This document shows, one piece after another, positions 46,615 through 53,881 of a stretch of DNA of 53,881 bases. A model generated the notes under the pieces. That model had not been told where the DNA came from. It ran no database searches and saw only the letters and a program-made list of their open reading frames with translations. The translations under genes were made by a program, and so were the position numbers. Positions within the stretch are counted from its first letter, which is position 1, and each line of letters opens with the position of its first letter. The DNA is from Rhizobium alarense (GTDB taxonomy: Bacteria > Pseudomonadota > Alphaproteobacteria > Rhizobiales > Rhizobiaceae), in contig NZ_JAKGBU010000013.1 of assembly GCF_021555155.1 (NCBI RefSeq), positions 1 through 53,881 on the forward strand. The letters run 5' to 3'.

Positions 46615-46779
46615 GAATTATGTGCCGATTTGATCTACATATAGTAGGTGTCAGGGAAAATAGCCACAATGAAACAGTGGAAAAGTTAACAAAGGCCGGA
46701 TTCTCCTCTTGCCCTGCCTTAAGTTCGCACATTCCCGCCACATTGCTGCAGGCGCGAATTGGCTCAATTTTTAGGTGTA

Positions 46780-47352
46780 TTAATTGCAAAAGCGACGGGC
46801 GTTCGTCGTCCACTGTCCATACCCTGTCGCGACCAGATTCGCGATCACGCGGCAGACGTAGCGCTTCTGCGCCGGATCGTTGTTGGGGCCCGCATGGTAA
46901 CGCGCCACCGCCATCGTCCAGGTCTCGTGGCGGGCATGGAGGTCGGCCAGGAAACGGGCCGCATAGTCGACGTTGCGCTGCGGATTGAACATTTCCGCCG
47001 GAGACGCGAATTCGCCGCCGTGGAAATGGTGGTTGATCTGCATGCAGCCGAGGTCGATCAGCTTGGCGCCGCGCGACCGCGCCGCCTCGAAAGCGGCAAG
47101 CGCCTCGCGCTTGTCGGCGGCGAAGACCGCCTTGCCTTCGATGTTCAACGCATATGGCTGCAGAGAACCCTTGCGGCCGGTCTCCGTCAATCCCACGGAA
47201 TAGAGAATGCCGGCCGGCACTTGGTATTTCTGTGCCGCCCGCAGGATCTCGCGCTCGCAGAGGCCGGTGCTCGCGCAGGCGTTAGAGATAGACGCCGCCG
47301 CGGCCAGACTGAACGCCAGAAGAGACAGCGCTTTCTGCCAGGCTGCGGTCAT
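46780..47352 (-). CDS. Lytic transglycosylase in the flagellar cluster
   Basis: 190 residues from ATG 47352, preceded by GGAG at 7 bases; ATG 47364 is an alternative. Residues 1-28 form a signal peptide (ALSLLAFSLAAAASISNACA). The SLT-type muramidase fold follows: CEREILRAAQKYQVPAGILYSVGLTETG (catalytic Glu in ETG), LIDLGCMQINHHFHGGEF and YAARFLADLHARHETWTMAVARYHAG. It probably opens peptidoglycan for the rod, replacing the missing FlgJ muramidase domain. Its first 71 bp overlap the end of fliK in another frame. S. meliloti has a transglycosylase gene at the same place. Confidence 0.85.
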   Translation of the reverse strand: MTAAWQKALSLLAFSLAAAASISNACASTGLCEREILRAAQKYQVPAGILYSVGLTETGRKGSLQPYALNIEGKAVFAADKREALAAFEAARSRGAKLIDLGCMQINHHFHGGEFASPAEMFNPQRNVDYAARFLADLHARHETWTMAVARYHAGPNNDPAQKRYVCRVIANLVATGYGQWTTNARRFCN

Positions 47353-48796
47353 AGGATGCTCCATCGTTGCCGGCGCTGTTCTGGCCGCTGAAGGTCTGCT
47401 GGTTGCCGCCCTGTCGACCGCCATTGCCCTCGTGGGTCTGCTGCTGCCCGGCAAAGGCCGCCTGGCCGTTGCCCTGGCTGTTGGCCGAAGACCGGTCGGT
47501 CGGGCTGAACTGGACCGTCACCTGATCGACGGCGAAGCCCTGGGCCTTGAGAGCCTTGACGATGCCGTCCTGGTCGCCGGAGAGCTGCCGGTAGGCCTCT
47601 CCCGTCTCCACCTGCAGATTGACGACGAGTTCGTCGCCCGAGAGCCGCAGCGTCGCCGTGACGCTGCCGAGGTCGATCGGCTGCATCTGGATCTTCAGCG
47701 TGTGCACGGCCTTGCCCGTGACCGCATCGTCCGCCATCGTGGCTGCGCCGGATGTCAACTGGCTCGCCCATTCGGCATCCTGCGCGATCGCCGCCGTCAC
47801 GGCCGCCGAATTGGTGGTCGAGGCGAGCCCAAGGTAACGGCGCGAGTCGAGCACCGTCACGGTATCATCCGCCACCGATAGGGGGGCATCCTTGACCGTC
47901 GCCACGTCGCCGCGTCCGCCGATGGCGAGCTCGATCTCTTTGCCCTTGCCGTCCGCGCGGACGAATTTGAAGATCTGGTCCGCTGCGGACGGTCCGACCT
48001 CGCCGGATGCGGCGTTGCCGTCGGTCGCCGGCAAGGCTTGATCCGAGGACGACGACGTGCCGCCGAGGCGGGCCACAGACTTGCTCTCCGCCTTCTCGCC
48101 GGCGACCTGCTTCACGGTCCGCCCGTTGGCCTGCTGCCCGATCATCGGATCCTGCGCGCCAACCGCTGCCTGCAGCGCCTGCATCGTTTCGGCATCGGTG
48201 TCGCCAGCCGTCTGCGGCGCGGCATCCGTCCGGCCTGCCGGCTGTTGCGCGGTCGCGGTCCCATTGTCCTTTGCGACCTGGGATGCTGCATCGAGCAGCG
48301 CCAGAAGGTCGTCACCGTCTTCGTCCGTCCCGTCGTCCCCCGTCTCGTCGCCAGCGGCATGCCGCACCCTGTCGGCCGCGCGCTTGCCCTCCTTGCCGAC
48401 GGTTGCCGGATCATCCCCGACAGCCTCGCCGTTTTCCAGCAGATGCGACTGCGCCTCGCCGAGCGTATCCGTGGCTGCGGCCTTGGTGTGGTCCTTGGCC
48501 GGTTCCGGCTGGTCGGTCGAGGTGTCCGATGCACCGGCCTTGTTTTGCGATATCGCGACCCGCGACGCAACACTGGTTCCGCCGTCCGTCGAGAAGACCC
48601 GTGCCAGGCTGTAGCGGCTCTCGCCGTCCTCTTTTGACTGCTGACCACTGCCGCCACTCGACTTCTCGAAGACGGATTCGAATTCGCGACCTCGCGACAC
48701 GCTCTCGGCTTCCGTCGAACTCTGTTTGCTTCCGACCTTGGCGGACGATGCGTTTCCAACCGGCAGTCCGGCCGCAGCGATGTTCAGGTTGCTCAA
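47282..48796 (-). CDS. fliK: Hook-length control protein (rhizobial FliK, formerly MotD)
   Basis: 504 residues. The N-terminal two-thirds are low-complexity, hydrophilic and rich in Ser, Asp, Ala and Gln, as in FliK rulers. The C-terminal Flg_hook domain is at about 375-445: AVHTLKIQMQPIDLGSVTATLRLSGDELVVNLQVETGEAYRQLSGDQDGIVKALKAQGFAVDQVTV. The tail is Gln/Asn/Gly-rich. It measures hook length and triggers the export switch. Its start overlaps the motC stop as ATGA, and its 3' end overlaps the transglycosylase gene by 71 bp. Confidence 0.9.
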   Translation of the reverse strand: MSNLNIAAAGLPVGNASSAKVGSKQSSTEAESVSRGREFESVFEKSSGGSGQQSKEDGESRYSLARVFSTDGGTSVASRVAISQNKAGASDTSTDQPEPAKDHTKAAATDTLGEAQSHLLENGEAVGDDPATVGKEGKRAADRVRHAAGDETGDDGTDEDGDDLLALLDAASQVAKDNGTATAQQPAGRTDAAPQTAGDTDAETMQALQAAVGAQDPMIGQQANGRTVKQVAGEKAESKSVARLGGTSSSSDQALPATDGNAASGEVGPSAADQIFKFVRADGKGKEIELAIGGRGDVATVKDAPLSVADDTVTVLDSRRYLGLASTTNSAAVTAAIAQDAEWASQLTSGAATMADDAVTGKAVHTLKIQMQPIDLGSVTATLRLSGDELVVNLQVETGEAYRQLSGDQDGIVKALKAQGFAVDQVTVQFSPTDRSSANSQGNGQAAFAGQQQTHEGNGGRQGGNQQTFSGQNSAGNDGASYDRSLAESAVSSGVQSGRGGVYL

Positions 48797-50100
48797 CCGC
48801 CTTCTCCTTTCAGCAGGGCGTCGATCTCGTCGAGTTTCGACTTTCCGGACGCGACGAAGCCGTCGAATGCCGGGTCGAGGCCCCTGTCCTCTTGCGGGCC
48901 GCCATCGTTGGCGGCCTCCGTGTCAACGGCTTCCGCCGGCTGCTCGACGGCAACTGCCGTCGGGTTCATGTCATCATCTTCCGCCGCGATGCCCGCCGGC
49001 GCCGGACGCTGATCCCGATCCGCGCTTTCCGCCTTTTCCTGCTCCTGGAGCACGGGAACCTTCAGAACCTCCTCCGCCACGACGCGCGCCGCTTCCTTCA
49101 GCGCCCGGTCCTTGGCCGAGAGCTTTTCGTCCGGCAGCGCAATGATGGTTTCCATAGCCTGGCTGACGTCGCTCGAGGGCACCGAAGCGAGGCTCGAATA
49201 GAGATCGGCGAGCAGGCGCGGCACGGATTCTCCGTCGCCGGAAAGCCCCTGGGCACGCTCGGCGGCGAGACTTGCGAGCCGCTGCTTGCCGGAAATCGCC
49301 GCCAGCCGCGCCATGCGCAGATAGACCTCCTGACGTCTCGGCACGTCCATGAACGAGAGCACTTCCAGTATATCGTCTTCCGATACCGTGTCGGAATGGT
49401 CGACCGAGAGCTTGACGAAAAGGTCCGCGAACTGGCTCGCATAGGGCGAACGCAGGAAACGCCGGGCATAGCGGTTCGAATAGGTCACGCCCTTTTCGAC
49501 CCAGCCGTTCTCGACGGCGACATAGATCGAACGGCGAAGCGCCGCCTCCTCGACAATCGTTCCCGGCGCGGTGAGCCGGGCCCAGTCGAAATAGGTGAGC
49601 GCCAGCGCAGGATCCTTGCGGATGACCGAATTCGCCGACACCAGCGCCAGATAGGGACCGATCTGGCGATCCTTGTATTCGGGAAAGATCTCGGCGAGCG
49701 ACTTGGCCGTCACGGAGCCACGCCCGCCGAGATAGTTTCTCACCGCATCCGTGACCCGTGTGTCGAAATGGCCGTCGACGTCGGCTTCCGCCAGCTTGTC
49801 GAGGGTCGACGGATTGCCGCCGCTCATCGCATAGACCAGCGCGGCATCGACGTTGCGCGGATCGTCGAACATGGAAGGGCCGCCGGTCAGCAGCCGGTCG
49901 TCGATCGTCCCGAGCAGGAAGCGCTGCATCTCCATCGCGGAATGATCGCCGAGCACGACCGAGTCCTGAACATATTGCAGCGACCGGATCATCTTGTAGG
50001 GCGCCAGATCCTCCGTGCCCTCGCCATGCGCGAGGGGCGGCAGGAGATGTCCCGCCGCCATGATCATTCCGCAGATCAGCATCCGTCGCGCGGACCGCAT
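48793..50100 (-). CDS. motC: Periplasmic motility protein
   Basis: 435 residues. Residues 1-26 form a signal peptide (RMLICGMIMAAGHLLPPLAHG). The mature region starts EDLAPYKMIRSLQYVQDSVVLGDHSAMEMQRFLLGTIDDRLL, then alpha-helical repeats (LALVSANSVIRKDPALALTYFDWARLTAPGT), and ends in an acidic Pro/Glu tail. MotC occurs only in rhizobial-type motors and binds the periplasmic part of MotB. The gene starts 4 bp after the motB stop and is coupled to fliK by a 4-bp overlap. Confidence 0.93.
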   Translation of the reverse strand: MRSARRMLICGMIMAAGHLLPPLAHGEGTEDLAPYKMIRSLQYVQDSVVLGDHSAMEMQRFLLGTIDDRLLTGGPSMFDDPRNVDAALVYAMSGGNPSTLDKLAEADVDGHFDTRVTDAVRNYLGGRGSVTAKSLAEIFPEYKDRQIGPYLALVSANSVIRKDPALALTYFDWARLTAPGTIVEEAALRRSIYVAVENGWVEKGVTYSNRYARRFLRSPYASQFADLFVKLSVDHSDTVSEDDILEVLSFMDVPRRQEVYLRMARLAAISGKQRLASLAAERAQGLSGDGESVPRLLADLYSSLASVPSSDVSQAMETIIALPDEKLSAKDRALKEAARVVAEEVLKVPVLQEQEKAESADRDQRPAPAGIAAEDDDMNPTAVAVEQPAEAVDTEAANDGGPQEDRGLDPAFDGFVASGKSKLDEIDALLKGEGG

Positions 50101-50104
50101 GATG

Positions 50105-51304
50105 TCAGCCCTCGTCCGACTGGAGAAGGATTTCGATGCGGCGGTTGACGTCGGCGAACGGGTCTTCCGGTACCTTCAGTCTCCGGTCGGCAAAGCCGCT
50201 GACCTGGCTGACGCGCCGCTCGTCGAGCCCGGCGCGAACCAGCATGTAATAGGCGCTCTGCGCACGCGTCATGGAAAGCCGCCAGTTGTCGTTTTCGCCC
50301 CCCTTGAAGGGACGGCCGTCGGTATGCCCGCGGATGGCGACAGCGCCTTTCCGCTCGGCGAGGATTTTGCCGATTTTCTCCATGGCGAGCACCATTTCCT
50401 TGCGCGGCACGGAAGAGCCCACATTGAACATCGCGGCATTGGTCTGATCCGTCAGGCTGACGAGCAGCCCGCCCTCCGCAGGCGTCACCGTGAGCCCCTC
50501 GGCCAGCTTGCCGAGAGCGCCGATCTCCTTCGCGATCTGCTTCTGCAGCCGGTCGGCCTCCGCGGCCTCCTTCGCGGTCTCGTTCTGCGCCGCCTCGTCC
50601 TCTGCCGCGCCGGCGGTCTTCTGCTCCGCGTCTTCGGCGGCCTTCGTTTCGGCAGCCCCTGCCGGAGCGGCCTCGACCTTGGCGGTCTCCTGAGCGTTTT
50701 CGGCCTCATGCGCCGTGGATGACGCCTCGGTGACCTCCACCTGCTGCGTCCAGAAATCCGGATCGAAAGGATCGCGGTAGGCCTCGCCGCCGCTCGCACC
50801 GGTCGCCGGGCCGGAATTGTCCGCGCCGCCTTCGCCCTTGGCGCTGACATTGGCCTGCTGGCCGACTTCCTGGGCGATCTCCGAAAGGACCGAATAGGGG
50901 TTCTCGAAGAAATCCGCCTCGGAGAACTGCGTCTCCTCGCCGGCGGCGGTGCTCTGGTCCGTGCCCTTCTGCTCGCCGTTGCCGGCGGCTTGTTTCTCAC
51001 CGGCTTCCTTGGACTTGTCCTGGGTGTTCTCGCCCTCCGCATCCTTGCCGGGCTTTTCGACCGACTTGTCGGCCGGGCGGTCGTCGGTCAGCTTGATCGG
51101 ATTGAAATAGGAGGCGACCGACGCCTTCGTCTCCTCGTTGGCCGCGTTTACGAGCCACATGACGAGGAAGAACGCCATCATCGCCGTCATGAAGTCCGCA
51201 TAGGCGATTTTCCAGGCGGCCGAATGGTGGTCGCCGTCATGGTCGCCGTGACGCTTGACGATGATGATCTCGTTCTTGCCGTGATGGTGGTTCTCTTCGC
51301 TCAT
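50105..51304 (-). CDS. motB: Flagellar stator protein with extended linker
   Basis: 399 residues. One membrane helix (about 34-54, YADFMTAMMAFFLVMWLVNA) carries the proton-binding Asp37, equivalent to E. coli Asp32. The N-terminus is His/Lys-rich. A long low-complexity linker of Ala, Glu, Thr and Lys fills about 75-255. The OmpA-like peptidoglycan-binding domain is C-terminal: MFNVGSSVPRKEMVLAMEKIGKILAERKGAVAIRGHTDGRPF and LSMTRAQSAYYMLVRAGLDERRVSQVSGFADRRL. The partner motA is not in the window. It overlaps the FliH-like gene by 4 bp. Confidence 0.95.
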   Translation of the reverse strand: MSEENHHHGKNEIIIVKRHGDHDGDHHSAAWKIAYADFMTAMMAFFLVMWLVNAANEETKASVASYFNPIKLTDDRPADKSVEKPGKDAEGENTQDKSKEAGEKQAAGNGEQKGTDQSTAAGEETQFSEADFFENPYSVLSEIAQEVGQQANVSAKGEGGADNSGPATGASGGEAYRDPFDPDFWTQQVEVTEASSTAHEAENAQETAKVEAAPAGAAETKAAEDAEQKTAGAAEDEAAQNETAKEAAEADRLQKQIAKEIGALGKLAEGLTVTPAEGGLLVSLTDQTNAAMFNVGSSVPRKEMVLAMEKIGKILAERKGAVAIRGHTDGRPFKGGENDNWRLSMTRAQSAYYMLVRAGLDERRVSQVSGFADRRLKVPEDPFADVNRRIEILLQSDEG

Positions 51305-51951
51305 GCCAGCACCTTCCGCACCGTATCGGCCCAGGCTGCCATGCGCGTGACGAGGATCGTCTCGCCGAATTCAACGGTAAGGTCCGTGTCGTCCGCCGGC
51401 TGGTGACGGAACGCCGCGACGTCGTCGAAATGCGCCCTCAGCATCTCGAAGAGCGCGTCGGAGCCGCGCACGGTGACCGTGACGCCCTCGCCGGCCTGAA
51501 GCCCGTTGCGGATCATCTGCGCCAGATTTGCCACGGCCTCGCGCGCAAGAACCTCCTCCATCACCGGGGCGATGACATGGGCGACCTGCTCCGCAACAAG
51601 ATCGCCGACCTTCTCGACCATGCCGGAGAACCGCTCGGCGAGCCGCGCGGCGTAGTCGCGCTCGAACTGTTCCCGCAAAGTGTCCAGTTCCGCCCTGTGG
51701 CGCGCCGACAGCTCGGCGATCTCGCGCCGATGCTGCTCGGCAAGGGTATCGGTCGCGGCCTGATGCCCCGCTTCGTAGGCTTCGGCGCGTTCCGCCTCGA
51801 TGTCGACGGCCGGTTCCGGGCTCTGCATGGGGATAGCCTTGTCCGCACCCATCCGCAGGTCGCCGTGCAGGCCTGCCGTCTGGAAGAGCGGCGACGGGCG
51901 CGGTTTGGGCGGGGTGAAATCCTTGAGGTAACGCGCCAGCTGAACGTTCAT
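51301..51951 (-). CDS. FliH-like flagellar protein
   Basis: 216 residues. A disordered N-terminus (YLKDFTPPKPRPSPLFQ) leads to a charged coiled coil at about 48-110 (AEAYEAGHQAATDTLAEQHRREIAELSARHRAELDTLREQFERDY) and a C-terminal alpha/beta region (VANLAQMIRNGLQAGEGVTVTVRGSDALFEMLRAH ... TDLTVEFGETILVTRMAAWADTVRKVLA). This order is that of FliH/YscL, the brake and anchor of the FliI ATPase. It is the first gene of the unit FliH-like-motB-motC-fliK. The call is by architecture; close sequence identity to FliH is not evident. Confidence 0.6.
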   Translation of the reverse strand: MNVQLARYLKDFTPPKPRPSPLFQTAGLHGDLRMGADKAIPMQSPEPAVDIEAERAEAYEAGHQAATDTLAEQHRREIAELSARHRAELDTLREQFERDYAARLAERFSGMVEKVGDLVAEQVAHVIAPVMEEVLAREAVANLAQMIRNGLQAGEGVTVTVRGSDALFEMLRAHFDDVAAFRHQPADDTDLTVEFGETILVTRMAAWADTVRKVLA

Positions 51952-52116
51952 GCCCCGTCTCCCGCGCGGATGCCGGACGGCATGGCGTGACGGTCGACAC
52001 CTGACCGGATCTGGGACGAACTTTCGTTTCTGCGCTTCTGCAACACCGCTGACATGTCTCCCGGACCTCGCGCATTTCCTGATTCGCGCGCAATCTTCCT
52101 GATTGTGAGGGCGAGG

Positions 52117-52143
52117 CTAGCGGGCCAAACTTGTGCGAGGATG
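52117..52143 (-). promoter_or_regulatory. Repeated 27-bp flagellar promoter/operator element, copy B
   Basis: It matches the element at 40361-40387 in 25 of 27 positions and is oriented toward the FliH-like-motB-motC-fliK unit, about 166-192 bp upstream of its first start codon. A second, shorter AT-containing patch (ATCTTCCTGATTGTGAGG) lies closer to the gene. Confidence 0.55.
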
Positions 52144-52151
52144 AAGGTATT

Positions 52152-52179
52152 GGGCCGCGCCAGGGCAATAGCGCGGCCC
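52152..52179 (-). terminator. Terminator-like hairpin after the first flagellin gene
   Basis: The arms GGGCCGCGC and GCGCGGCCC pair perfectly over 9 bp with a 10-nt loop, 56 bp past the flagellin stop on the minus strand. The downstream T run is short. Confidence 0.6.
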
Positions 52180-52234
52180 AACCTCCGCCGGCACCGGATG
52201 ACCCACGGCACGGCGGCTCGGAATGCTTGTCGCC

Positions 52235-53419
52235 TTACTGGCGGAAGAGCTGGAGGATGTTCTCCGAGGAGGTATTGGCGATCGACAGCGACTGGATGGC
52301 GAGCTGCTGCTGGGTCTGCAGCGCCTTCAGGCGGGTCGATTCCTCGTTCATGTCGGCGTCGACCAATCGGCCGATGCCGGAATCGATCACGTCGGTCAGC
52401 GTCGCGACGAAGCCTTCCTGCATCTCGATACGGGTGGAGATCGCACCCAGGTCGGCGGCGGCGCTCGTCATCGACTCGAGTGCCGTATCGACCATCTTGA
52501 GCAGGCCGTCGAGCTGGGTGGTCGTGGTGCTGTTGTCGATTGCCAGCGTATCGACGGAAGAGGTCGTCGCGACGGCGAGGTTGGTCGTGTCGACGGCCCA
52601 GAGACTGCCGCCCGAGTCCTCGTAGGCGACCTCCTGGTTGGTGACCGTCGTCTGGTCGACGGCAATCACCCAGGTGTCGTCGTCGACCTTGACATAATCG
52701 TTGGTCCCGTCGGTAGCGTAGCTTCCGTCGAAGGTCGATGCACCGGCGCCGGCCGTGATGACCTCCTCGGTGGTGAAGGCTGCCACGGTGTACTGGCTGA
52801 TGACGCCGCCCACATTGACGTTGAGCGCGACCGCAGCGCCTTCGATGACTGCCGTCAGGTCGAGAATGCCGAGGTCGCCGCCCTCGTCGAAGAGGACCGT
52901 CGTGGAGTCGAGCGTATAGTCGACCTTCTTGACCGAGACGTCACCGGAGGCGCTGCGAACGAAGGATGCCACGACGCTCTTCGTTTCGGAGCCGCCGGCG
53001 GTCGTCAGGTCGGTCTGCAGCCAGTTCTCGCCGGAGAAGGAAGCCCCTTCCGCGATGCTCACGAGCTGGGCCTGGAGCTGGGTGATTTCTTCCTGGATCT
53101 TGTCCTTGTCGACACCTTCTTCGGTGGCGGCAACGAGCTTGGTCCGGATTTCCGTGACGACCTCGATGGCCGATTCCATACCGGCATAGGCCGTGTCGAC
53201 CTTTGCGGCACCGAGACCGAGCGCGTCCTGCACGGTCGAAAGCGCGCGGTTGTCGGAGCGCATGGTGGTCGCGATCGACCAATAAGCGGCATTGTCGGCA
53301 GCCGTCTCGACGCGGAGGCCGGAGGATACCCGCGCTTGCGTCGTCTCGAGGCTTCTGTCGATTGAACGGAGTGTCTGCAGCGCCGCCATGGCGCCGGAAT
53401 TCGTCAGGATACTGGTCAT
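52235..53419 (-). CDS. Flagellin
   Basis: 394 residues. The N-terminal D0/D1 region is MTSILTNSGAMAALQTLRSIDRSLETTQARVSSGLRVETAADNAAYWSIATTMRSDNRALSTVQDALGLGAAKVDTAYAG, and the C-terminal is ISTRIEMQEGFVATLTDVIDSGIGRLVDADMNEESTRLKALQTQQQLAIQSLSIANTSSENILQLFRQ. The central 150-300 part is acidic and Thr/Val/Asp-rich, with no Cys. It is a filament subunit, secreted through the flagellar channel. Two CtrA-type boxes lie upstream. Another flagellin gene precedes it, as in rhizobial flaA-B-C-D arrays, so I give no letter. Confidence 0.95.
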   Translation of the reverse strand: MTSILTNSGAMAALQTLRSIDRSLETTQARVSSGLRVETAADNAAYWSIATTMRSDNRALSTVQDALGLGAAKVDTAYAGMESAIEVVTEIRTKLVAATEEGVDKDKIQEEITQLQAQLVSIAEGASFSGENWLQTDLTTAGGSETKSVVASFVRSASGDVSVKKVDYTLDSTTVLFDEGGDLGILDLTAVIEGAAVALNVNVGGVISQYTVAAFTTEEVITAGAGASTFDGSYATDGTNDYVKVDDDTWVIAVDQTTVTNQEVAYEDSGGSLWAVDTTNLAVATTSSVDTLAIDNSTTTTQLDGLLKMVDTALESMTSAAADLGAISTRIEMQEGFVATLTDVIDSGIGRLVDADMNEESTRLKALQTQQQLAIQSLSIANTSSENILQLFRQ

Positions 53420-53541
53420 CTGGCTTCTGCCCTGTCTGGAGTCGTCTTCTGGGGAGACATTCCGGAGTGAGGACCGGTAACGACAGAGGCCGCGTCATGC
53501 GCACCGCCACCTGTTTTGCCCTGGGTGGCGGGCCGTCATTC

Positions 53542-53557
53542 TTAACCAAGGGTTAAC
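53542..53557. promoter_or_regulatory. CtrA-type box 1 upstream of the flagellin gene
   Basis: TTAA (53542-53545), 7 bp, TTAAC (53553-53557). It lies 123 bp upstream of the flagellin start codon, in an AT-rich stretch between the two flagellin genes. Confidence 0.6.
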
Positions 53558-53566
53558 GAGCAATGG

Positions 53567-53582
53567 TTAACAAATGGTTAAC
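53567..53582. promoter_or_regulatory. CtrA-type box 2 upstream of the flagellin gene
   Basis: TTAA (53567-53570), 7 bp, TTAAC (53578-53582), 25 bp from box 1, about 2.5 helical turns. The surrounding GGTTAAC occurs three times in 31 bp. No other conserved feature is visible between 53420 and 53673. Confidence 0.6.
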
Positions 53583-53673
53583 ACGTAACGAAGTCTTAAC
53601 AAAGATGAAGAAATCGTAAATTTTTCGGTCCGTTGAAACCTGGCCCGATTGCGATGATGCGCGGCCGGAACGC

Positions 53674-53703
53674 AAAAAGCCGCCTCTCGGACGAGAGACG
53701 GCT
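53674..53703 (-). terminator. Rho-independent terminator of the upstream flagellin gene
   Basis: On the minus strand AGCCG-T-CTCTC, a 4-nt loop, then GAGAG-G-CGGCT is followed by TTTT. It lies about 50 bp past the stop of the partial flagellin gene. A GGCCGGGA/TCCCGGCC inverted repeat lies between (53720-53742). Confidence 0.8.
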
Positions 53704-53752
53704 CTGAGCTGTGGATGTCGGCCGGGAACGACGTCCCGGCCGGCCGCTTCTA

Positions 53753-53881
53753 TTAACGGAAGAGCGTCAGGATGTTTTCCGAGGCGCTGTTTGCAATCGA
53801 CAGGGACTGGATGGCGAGCTGCTGCTGGGTCTGCAGGGCCTTCAGGCGGGTCGATTCCTCGTTCATGTCGGCGTCGACGAG
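53753..53881 (-). CDS. Flagellin, C-terminal 42 codons, cut by the window edge
   Basis: The gene enters the window at 53881 and ends with tandem stops TAA-TAG (53753-53755 and 53750-53752). The visible end, LVDADMNEESTRLKALQTQQ then LAIQSLSIANSASENILTLFR, is almost identical in protein and DNA to the end of the neighbouring flagellin. It is therefore a paralogous filament subunit in a tandem array. It lies 334 bp upstream of the other flagellin and has its own terminator, so the two are separate transcription units. Confidence 0.93.
   Translation of the reverse strand, partial: LVDADMNEESTRLKALQTQQQLAIQSLSIANSASENILTLFR

Noticed and set aside
46577-46813. 78-codon minus-strand frame between the transglycosylase and rem
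   Set aside because: It lies in the AT-rich rem control region, overlaps the CtrA box, has no Shine-Dalgarno site and no recognised family.
48007-50148. 713-codon plus-strand frame across fliK and motC
   Set aside because: Composition is dominated by Arg, Pro and Ser, typical of a wrong frame; the minus-strand genes are well supported.
1-53881. CRISPR arrays, insertion sequences, prophage genes, tRNA and rRNA genes
   Set aside because: I looked for regular spacer-repeat arrays, transposase-like products, terminal inverted repeats and tRNA-like clover patterns and saw none. A covariance-model scan was not possible here.

Overview
The window is about 53.9 kb of GC-rich bacterial chromosome from an alphaproteobacterium of the Rhizobiales, most likely a Sinorhizobium/Ensifer, Rhizobium or Shinella relative. 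The evidence is the gene content: the rhizobium-type flagellar cluster (motB-motC-fliK-rem-flgE-flgK-flgL-flaF-flbT-flgD-fliQ-flhA-fliR), the rhizobial regulators MotC, Rem, FlaF and FlbT, CtrA-type TTAA-N7-TTAA boxes, and an alpha-glucoside agl operon near zwf-pgl-edd as known from Sinorhizobium meliloti. I see no insertion sequence, prophage, CRISPR array, rRNA or tRNA. The genus is inference.

Layout. Positions 1-2.2 kb hold the start of an acetoacetate-CoA ligase and a divergent AsmA-like gene. 2.2-6.3 kb (minus) is a putrescine ABC importer, potF-G-H-I. 6.4-9.7 kb holds an ScfR/RamB-like regulator divergent from isocitrate lyase, with four TTTACA repeats between them. 9.9-16.1 kb holds a LysR regulator and two tandem chemoreceptors, one with a very large helical periplasmic domain. 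16.3-20.5 kb holds a BaiN/HI0933 flavoprotein and a puuA-puuB-like pair for gamma-glutamylation and oxidation of putrescine. 20.6-24.7 kb is zwf-pgl-edd (Entner-Doudoroff entry). 24.8-25.2 kb is a small PilZ-like gene. 25.3-33.1 kb is aglE-F-G-A-K with the divergent LacI-type repressor aglR and three CAAAGCGCTTTG-type operators. 33.1-35.3 kb holds folD and a WecG/TagA/CpsF glycosyltransferase.

35.3-53.9 kb is flagellar and almost entirely on the minus strand. In transcription order it runs: flagellin (3' end only), flagellin, FliH-like, motB, motC, fliK, a lytic transglycosylase, rem, flgE, flgK, flgL, flaF, flbT, flgD, fliQ, flhA, fliR, FliJ-like, FlgJ-like rod-binding protein, a small helical protein that may be an FlgN-type chaperone, and a membrane-anchored protein of unknown function.

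How the parts fit: putrescine is imported by PotFGHI and probably channelled through PuuA/PuuB. Alpha-glucosides are imported by AglEFGK, hydrolysed by AglA, and the glucose can enter the Entner-Doudoroff route through Zwf, Pgl and Edd. The motility block carries its own regulator (Rem), CtrA-box signatures ahead of rem and the flagellin gene, and a 27-bp near-identical element ahead of two flagellar transcription units. The less-described items are regulatory: a Shine-Dalgarno-masking hairpin ahead of the PilZ gene, hairpins between binding-protein and permease or ATPase genes, a leader ORF coupled to the glycosyltransferase, and the repeated flagellar promoter element. I found no clearly novel multi-gene system.
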